From Kitasatospora sp. NBC_00240 (GTDB lineage Bacteria; Actinomycetota; Actinomycetes; Streptomycetales; Streptomycetaceae): a stretch of DNA of 64,000 nt. Numbering within the stretch: position 1 is the first letter of the stretch; the number at the start of each line of letters is the position of its first letter. Under the pieces are notes generated by a model that was not told the origin of the DNA, made no database searches, and saw only the letters and a program-made list of their open reading frames with translations. The stretch spans positions 9,300,001-9,364,000 of the forward strand of contig NZ_JAPEMU010000001.1 in assembly GCF_026342405.1 (NCBI RefSeq), given 5' to 3'. Made by a program: the position numbers and the translations under genes. This document shows, in pieces, positions 59,549 through 64,000 of this stretch.

Positions 59549-60128
59549 CGCCCTGCCGTGCGGTCTCGACGATCTGGGCGGTGGAGCGGGCGCTGGCCAT
59601 CATCGACTGGTACCAGATGTCGTTGTCGACGATGTAGCGCTCACGGCGGCGTTCGTCGCGTTCCCGGCGGGCCATGCCCTGGCCTTCGAGGAACGTGATC
59701 GACTTGGAGACGGACGCCGGGCTGACCTGGAGACGCTGGGTGAGTTCGGCCGAGGTGAGGCTGCCCGTGTCGGAGAGCAGGAGGCCGGTCATCACCCGGG
59801 CCGTCATCTGGGGCATGCCCGACTGCATCATGACGGTCGTGAAGACCTCCTCGTACTGGCGCACGGCCTCGGCGTCGCGCCCGTGGGCCTGCGGGAGCGC
59901 CTCCGACCCCCGGGGGGCTGCCTGCCTGCGCCGGTGGGCGCGGTGCTCGGTGGCCCGGTGGGCGAGGTCGGCGCGGTAGCCGGTGGGGCCGCCGTTGCGC
60001 ATCACCTCGCGCGTGATCGTCGAGGTGGGGCGGTCGAGGCGTCTGGCGATCTCGGCGTAGGCGAGGCCGTCGGCCAGTCCCAGCGCGATCTGCTGACGTT
60101 CCTGCTGGGTGAGCCTGCCTCCCGGCAT
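59352..60128 (-). CDS. IS30-type HTH plus GbsR/MarR-like regulator
   Basis: 258 residues. N-terminal helix-turn-helix of the IS30/HTH_38 type (LTQQERQQIALGLADGLAYA, EIARRLDRPTSTITREVMRN). The second DNA-binding domain is GbsR/MarR-like (MTARVMTGLLLSDTGSLTSA, ELTQRLQVSPASVSKSITFL, GQGMARRERDERRRERYIVD), followed by a helical C-terminus. Two DNA-binding domains in one chain are unusual but this combination occurs in streptomycetes. Divergent from a DUF4097 gene across an array of GCAAC-type sites. Confidence 0.87.
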   Translation of the reverse strand: MPGGRLTQQERQQIALGLADGLAYAEIARRLDRPTSTITREVMRNGGPTGYRADLAHRATEHRAHRRRQAAPRGSEALPQAHGRDAEAVRQYEEVFTTVMMQSGMPQMTARVMTGLLLSDTGSLTSAELTQRLQVSPASVSKSITFLEGQGMARRERDERRRERYIVDNDIWYQSMMASARSTAQIVETARQGVSVFGSDTPAGARLENVARFLDFVSESIARAAEQAREILHAMPTTTDGAAPPDPDGARTAVPDED

Positions 60129-60181
60129 CGCGGTCTCCTTCGTCGTCCGTGGTGTCCCCGACTATAGCGTTCACGCTCATT

Positions 60182-60310
60182 CCATTGCAACGTCTTGATC
60201 GGGTTTGTTGCGTTACCCTTGAGGCCATTGCAATGAAATAGTGTCCTCGGCCTGCAGTGAAAGGCGCTGTGCGCAACGAATGCGTTGCCAGATCTATGAA
60301 CGCAACGTAG
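60182..60310. promoter_or_regulatory. Array of GTTGC/GCAAC operator half-sites
   Basis: Within 130 bp there are ATTGCAACG, TTGTTGCGTTAC, the palindrome CATTGCAATG (60226-60235), the palindrome GCAACG-AATG-CGTTGC (60273-60288) and ACGCAACGTAG. The region is clearly AT-richer than its surroundings. It lies between the divergent regulator and DUF4097 genes, so it probably binds the regulator in several places. Confidence 0.65.
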
Positions 60311-60371
60311 CTTTTCCCTCATCGGAAACAGCGGGCCGACGGAGCGCCCGCCACCGACGAAGGAGACGGCG

Positions 60372-61040
60372 ATGCTGAAGTTCGACACCCCCACCTCGAT
60401 CACCACCGTCCTCGACATCCCGGCCGGGCGGATCCGGTTCATCGCCGCGGACCGGGCGGACAGCACGGTGGAGGTCCTGGCGGCGGACGCCTCGAAGGGG
60501 CGGGACGTGAAGGCGGCGGAGCGAATCACCGTCGAGTACGCGGACGGCGTGCTGCGGATCGGGGCCGTGCCGGCGAAGAACCGGATCCTCGGCAACTCCG
60601 GGTCGGTGGAGGTGACCGTCCGGCTGCCGGCCGGCTCCCGGGTCGAGGCCAAGGCCGCCGCCGCCGAACTGCGGGGCGTGGGGCGCCTCGGCGAGGTCAC
60701 CTTCGAGGGCGCGCAGGGCACCGTCAAGCTCGACGAGACCGCCGGCGCCCACCTCACCCTCCAGGCCGGCGACATCACCGTCGGCCGCCTCGGCGGCCCC
60801 GCGCGGATCAGCACCCAGCAGGGCCACATCACGATCACCGAGGCGGTCCGCGGCACCGTCGAACTGCGCACCCTGGCCGGTGACATCACGATCGGCGCCG
60901 CCCGCGGGGTCGGCGCCGCCCTGGACGCCGGCACCTCCTACGGCCGGATCCACAACGCGTTCCGGAACACCGGCGGCGCCGCCGAGCTGACCGTCCACGC
61001 GACCACCGCCCACGGCGACATCACCGCTCGCAGCCTTTGA
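60372..61040 (+). CDS. DUF4097-family beta-helix protein
   Basis: 222 residues of short beta-strand repeats: MLKFDTPTSITTVLDIPAGR, VEVTVRLPAGSRVEAKAAAA, ELRGVGRLGEVTFEGAQGTV, HLTLQAGDITVGRLGGPARI, QGHITITEAVRGTVELRTLA, GDITIGAARG. This is the DUF4097 pattern of GDI and V-x-L repeats. No signal peptide. AAGGAG-type site precedes ATG. It is commonly paired with GbsR/MarR- or TetR-type regulators and lies divergent from one here. Confidence 0.9.
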   Translation: MLKFDTPTSITTVLDIPAGRIRFIAADRADSTVEVLAADASKGRDVKAAERITVEYADGVLRIGAVPAKNRILGNSGSVEVTVRLPAGSRVEAKAAAAELRGVGRLGEVTFEGAQGTVKLDETAGAHLTLQAGDITVGRLGGPARISTQQGHITITEAVRGTVELRTLAGDITIGAARGVGAALDAGTSYGRIHNAFRNTGGAAELTVHATTAHGDITARSL

Positions 61041-61080
61041 GCCGGCGGCAGCCGAGTCCACGGCAGCCGAACCCACGGCA

Positions 61081-61105
61081 CCGGAGACCGCGCTGCGGTC
61101 TCCGG
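61081..61105 (+). terminator. Terminator after the DUF4097 gene
   Basis: CCGGAGACCG-cgctg-CGGTCTCCGG, a perfect 10-bp stem 41 bp after the stop codon. Confidence 0.85.
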
Positions 61106-61240
61106 CAGGGGGCGGGGGCCGGGGTGGGCTTCTCGCGGGCGACCCGGGTCGAGGCCCCCGGCGGTGGTGCGCCGCCGCCTGCTCCTCGGCGCGGTGGCAC
61201 GGCGCCCCGGGCCGGCCCGGGGCGGGCGGACGTCCGGGTG

Positions 61241-61501
61241 CTACCCGGGCCCGAGGGCCCGTCGCAGGAGCCGGCCGAGGCCGGATCGGGTGGCCCCGAA
61301 GCCCGTCTCGTGGTCCCAGACGTCGGTGCAGCCGGGGCACTGGAGGTGCAGGAGGCTGCCGGTGTTGGAGAGCAGGTAGCGCCAGTGGTCCGCGCAGTTC
61401 CGCCCGTCACGGCAGGAGTCGCAGGTCTCGTGCGTGCGGCAGGTCGGGCAGGGCGCCCAGGCGCGCCGGCCGATGTCCGCCTGCGGATCGATGGGGAGCA
61501 T
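61241..61501 (-). CDS. Small cysteine-rich zinc-ribbon protein under iron control
   Basis: 86 residues with paired cysteines CPTC, CDSC and CPGC plus two single ones (WAPCPTCRTHETCDSCRDG, RNCADHWRYLLSN, LHLQCPGCTDVWDHETGFG), suggesting two zinc or iron centres. GGAGG precedes the ATG, and the stop of the upstream ORF is only 2 nt away (TGACATG), so it is coupled. Transcription would start at the iron-box promoter at 61706-61734. Function unknown. Confidence 0.75.
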   Translation of the reverse strand: MLPIDPQADIGRRAWAPCPTCRTHETCDSCRDGRNCADHWRYLLSNTGSLLHLQCPGCTDVWDHETGFGATRSGLGRLLRRALGPG

Positions 61502-61502
61502 G

Positions 61503-61697
61503 TCAGCGCCTCCCGCCGGGCAGTTCGCCGCCACCCACGCGGCCGGCCGGCACCCGCGGGAGCGGCCGACGCCGGTCCGCGCCGGGGCGCGAGGACCCGG
61601 CACGGCGCCCCTGCCCCGGGGCGGGGGGCTCGGTGGCACCGGCGGGCTCGTGCGCGGCCGGGGGCGGACCCGCCGGGCCGGAGAAGTTCCAAGACAT
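61503..61697 (-). CDS. 64-residue leader ORF of the iron-box operon
   Basis: ATG 61697 lies 8 bp from the -10 hexamer of the promoter, so the message is probably leaderless. The peptide (MSWNFSGPAGPPPAAHEPAG, ATEPPAPGQGRRAGSSRPGA) is Pro/Gly/Arg-rich with no domain. It may be a real small protein or only a translated leader that feeds ribosomes to the next gene. Confidence 0.45.
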   Translation of the reverse strand: MSWNFSGPAGPPPAAHEPAGATEPPAPGQGRRAGSSRPGADRRRPLPRVPAGRVGGGELPGGRR

Positions 61698-61705
61698 GAG
61701 AGGTT

Positions 61706-61734
61706 AAGTTAGGCAAGCCTTGCCTTGCTGTCAA
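61706..61734 (-). promoter_or_regulatory. Promoter overlapped by an IdeR/DmdR-type iron box
   Basis: On the minus strand TTGACA (61729-61734) and TAACTT (61706-61711) are 17 bp apart. The 19-bp sequence at 61709-61727, TTAGGCAAGCCTTGCCTTG, matches the actinobacterial iron-box consensus TWAGGTWAGSCTWACCTWA at 16 of 19 positions and covers the spacer and -10. Repression in high iron is expected. Confidence 0.75.
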
Positions 61735-61744
61735 GAATTCGCCG

Positions 61745-62030
61745 ACCCCACCCTTTCCCGACCCCACCCTTTCCCGACCCCACCCTTTCCCGACCCCACC
61801 CAGGCCCGGCCCCACCCGGGCCCGACCCCGTCCGCTCCCGCCCGAAGGACCGCTCCCGCCCGAAGGGCCGCTCCCGCCCGAGGGGTCGTCACCGCCCGAG
61901 GGGTCGTCACCGCCCGGCGGACCGCGGCACCGACCTCCGCCGCCCCGCGTCGCCGTCCCGCGTCGCCGTCCCGCGTCGTAGGCGGTCAAGGCCTCGCGGC
62001 GGGTGGGCCTCGCGGCGGGTGGGCCCCGCC
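61745..62030. repeat. Cluster of short tandem repeats
   Basis: In order: CGACCCCACCCTTTCC about four times, CGCTCCCGCCCGAAGG three times, AGGGGTCGTCACCGCCCG twice, GCGTCGCCGTCCC three times, and CCTCGCGGCGGGTGGG twice. No ORF is credible here. Confidence 0.85.
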
Positions 62031-62126
62031 CGGGTGCGGGCGGTGGTGCGGCGGGTGTCAGCCGGATGGAGGACCGCGCCGAGTGTCCTGCCCGGTTTCG
62101 TTGCATCCGTCCGTAGATAGTGCGGA

Positions 62127-63347
62127 ATGACACGCACCAGAGCGGCCTTGGCTCTCGCCGCCGCCATCATGATCGCCACGTCCCTGCCGAGCACCGCGGG
62201 CGCCCTCGCCCTGACCGGCTCCGCCCACGGCGGGCACGCCTGCGTCCGCTCCCCGGAGCCCTCCTCCGGGCCGGCCGCGGCGGTGCTCGACATCGCCCGG
62301 CAGAGCAAGGAGCAGTACGGCCTCAACTCGGTGCTCCTCAAGGTCACCGTCGACGGCCACGACCTGATCACCACCGCGCTCGGCGAGTCCATGACGGGCG
62401 TGCCGGCCGAGCCGGACATGCACTTCCGGGCCGGTTCGGTGGGCATCGCGTACATGGGCACGGTGCTGCTGCAGCTGGTGGACGAGCACGTGGTGGGCCT
62501 CGACGAGCCGATCTCGCGCTGGCTGCCGGACGTGCCGCACGCCGACCGGATCACGCTGCGGATGCTCGGCTCCAGCACCTCGGGCCTGCACGACTACGTC
62601 ACCGACCCGGCCTTCCTCGCCGAGCTGGAGGCCCACCCGTTCCGCCACTGGACCGACGACGACGTGCTCGCCTACCCCTACAGCCACCCGCTCTGGTACG
62701 AGCCGGGCACCAACTGGAGCTACTCGCACGCCAACTTCGTGCTGCTCGGCGAGGCCCTGGAGAAGATCACCGGCACCCCGCTGGACGAGCTGCTGGAGCA
62801 GCGCGTGACGGGCCCGCTCGGGCTGCGCAACACGCGGAACAACTTCACCCCCGAGATCCCGGCCCCGGTGCTGCACGCCTTCACCTCGGACCGCGGCATC
62901 TACGAGGAGTCCACCTTCTGGAACCCGTCGTGGACGACCGCGCGGGGCGCCGTGATCACCACCGACATCTGCGACCTGGCCCGCTCGGCGCAGGCCATCG
63001 GCACCGGTGAACTGCTCTCGCCGGAGGGCTTCCGCACCCAGCTCGACCCGGGCACGGTCGGCCTCGGCGGGCCGACCGACATCTGCCCGCCGACGGTCTG
63101 CCTCCACAACACCGAGGCGCTGCACTTCGGCTTCACCGTCCTGGTGGAGAACGGCTGGATCCTCCAGAACCCGTCCTTCTCCGGGTACGCGGCGATCCAG
63201 GCCTACCTGCCGTGCGAGCACCTGGCCATCGCCGTCTCCACCACCAAGGGCCCCGACTCGCCGGACGTCAACACGGCCGAGCTGATCGCCGCGCAGATCG
63301 CCGCCCGCTTCGCGCCGGACAACCCGATCCCCGCGCCCGCCGGCTGA
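62127..63347 (+). CDS. Secreted serine-hydrolase (class C beta-lactamase-like) homologue, active site degenerate
   Basis: 406 residues: signal peptide (RAALALAAAIMIATSLPSTA) and a beta-lactamase/DD-peptidase-like domain (VDGHDLITTALGESMTGVPA, LVDEHVVGLDEPISRWLPDV, TLRMLGSSTSGLHDYVTDPA, LLGEALEKITGTPLDELLEQ, TGPLGLRNT). The nucleophile motif SxxK reads S104-V-G-I107, the YxN motif reads Y199-S-H201, and no H-x-G box is visible (NPSFSGYAAI). Fold conserved, chemistry probably lost. Six cysteines may form disulfides. Weak ribosome site. Confidence 0.88.
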   Translation: MTRTRAALALAAAIMIATSLPSTAGALALTGSAHGGHACVRSPEPSSGPAAAVLDIARQSKEQYGLNSVLLKVTVDGHDLITTALGESMTGVPAEPDMHFRAGSVGIAYMGTVLLQLVDEHVVGLDEPISRWLPDVPHADRITLRMLGSSTSGLHDYVTDPAFLAELEAHPFRHWTDDDVLAYPYSHPLWYEPGTNWSYSHANFVLLGEALEKITGTPLDELLEQRVTGPLGLRNTRNNFTPEIPAPVLHAFTSDRGIYEESTFWNPSWTTARGAVITTDICDLARSAQAIGTGELLSPEGFRTQLDPGTVGLGGPTDICPPTVCLHNTEALHFGFTVLVENGWILQNPSFSGYAAIQAYLPCEHLAIAVSTTKGPDSPDVNTAELIAAQIAARFAPDNPIPAPAG

Positions 63348-63369
63348 CCGGACGGGCCCTGCGCCGACA

Positions 63370-63500
63370 CCCCGCCCGCCGTCGGCCACCCGCCGCTGTC
63401 CCGCCGCCGTCCGCCGCCGTCCGCCGCTGTCCCGCCGCCGTCCGCCGCTGTCCCGCCGCCGTCCGGCGCCGTCCGCCGCAGTCCCGGCGCCGTCCGGCGG
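63370..63500. repeat. GCCGCCGTCC-type tandem repeats
   Basis: CCGCCGTCCGCCGCTGTCC units repeat about four times after the hydrolase stop codon, followed by a partly complementary GGCGGCGGG segment that can fold back. Confidence 0.75.
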
Positions 63501-63612
63501 CGGGTGGCGGCGGGCGGGGCTGGGCCGGCGGCGCGCTGACTCGCCGCCCGGTCCACCGCTACGCCCAGGTGCCGGCCGCCCGGCTCGCCGTGAGGGATCG
63601 GTCCGGTGCCCG

Positions 63613-64000
63613 CTAGCGGGTGCCGGGGAGGAGTTCGACGCGCAGGCCCCCGCCCTCCTGGAGGACGTAGACCGGATCGGTGTCGTGGCGCCAGCCGACC
63701 GGGAACAGGTAGTAGCGGCCGCCGCGGGTGATCAGCAGGCGCAGGCCGACGTAGCGGCAGCGGTAGAGGGTGTCGGACTCGGCCGCCAGGCACTGCTCGT
63801 GAAGTTCGGGGTGCGGGCTGAGCTTGAGGCTCTTGGAGCTGAACACCACCACGGCGGGGCGATCCTCGATACGCCGGGCGTCGGCCTCGGCGTCGCTGTG
63901 GCCGGTCAGCGCGGCGATCAGGGCGACCGCCCAGAGCAGGAAGACACCGGCGGCCAAAATGGGGACGGCGTGGCGGAACAGCCCGTGCGGCCTCCGCCCG
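63613..64000 (-). CDS. Membrane-anchored protein of unknown function (5' end beyond window)
   Basis: Minus-strand gene running off the right edge. The visible 129 codons give LFRHAVPILAAGVFLLWAVA (transmembrane segment), then a soluble domain: RIEDRPAVVVFSSKSLKLSP, ELHEQCLAAESDTLYRCRYV, GLRLLITRGGRYYLFPVGWR, VYVLQEGGGLRVELLPGTR. Two cysteines. The frame has no stop before position 64000. The pattern is that of a small streptomycete membrane protein of unknown role. Confidence 0.75.
   Translation of the reverse strand, partial: GRRPHGLFRHAVPILAAGVFLLWAVALIAALTGHSDAEADARRIEDRPAVVVFSSKSLKLSPHPELHEQCLAAESDTLYRCRYVGLRLLITRGGRYYLFPVGWRHDTDPVYVLQEGGGLRVELLPGTR

Overview
The window is very GC-rich actinobacterial chromosome. 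Third-position GC is strong, GTG and TTG starts are common, and the gene families are typical of Streptomycetaceae (Streptomyces or Kitasatospora type): RsbW-like kinases, SpoIIE phosphatases, RheA/Hsp18, GlxA regulators, LAxTG sortase substrates and an ECF sigma factor fused to its own anti-sigma region. I see no rRNA, tRNA or CRISPR. The many decayed genes, minisatellites, a mobile element and immunity-type proteins suggest an accessory chromosome arm; that placement is inference.

Layout. 0-5 kb: an anti-sigma-type ATPase, then a divergent dicarboxylate/acyl-CoA cluster (CitE-like lyase, MaoC hydratase, family III CoA-transferase, MatC-like permease) that reads like uptake and cleavage of a C4/C5 dicarboxylate such as itaconate or citramalate. 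The MaoC/CoA-transferase promoter region is an extended dyad. 5-9 kb: decayed genes (CinA, CDGSH, haem-oxygenase-like iron enzyme), then hemerythrin, a winged-helix regulator and a STAS protein. 9.6-10.9 kb and 19.9-21.1 kb: two copies of a roughly 1.23 kb cassette with a long conserved structured leader and a small MerR-like gene. Between them: GlsB-like protein, an ADH-cupin-ADH operon, a DUF4232 lipoprotein, and a stretch of truncated, joined pseudogenes at 17.4-19.6 kb. 21.5-31 kb: lectin and cold-shock remnants, metallo-beta-lactamase/LysR, rheA-hsp18, two DUF2267 proteins, a GvpU-like protein, and quinone oxidoreductase/LysR. 31-36 kb: a helical-repeat protein, a WD40 fusion, a frameshifted HEAT-like gene and a DUF4265 protein, resembling an immunity or interaction island. 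36-44 kb: lipoprotein, isochorismatase/GlxA, a broken SpoIIE phosphatase, PadR/membrane-protein pair, RidA. 44-47 kb: a Uma2 nuclease gene split by a 2,403-bp ISL3-family element with an 8-bp target duplication and a YrhB/Imm35 passenger gene. 47-64 kb: Mrr-TerD fusion, DHA2 exporter, LAQTG surface protein, ECF-anti-sigma fusion, a small HTH operon behind paired palindromes, an IS30-HTH/GbsR-like regulator facing a DUF4097 gene across an operator array, an iron-box-controlled small operon, and a serine-hydrolase homologue without its catalytic lysine.

Common threads are stress response (hemerythrin, STAS, Hsp18, GlsB, DUF2267), divergent regulator-target pairs whose operators are visible as palindromes, and gene decay by single-base frameshifts, often in C or G runs. 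Some of those frameshifts could be sequencing errors, which cannot be decided from the sequence alone.
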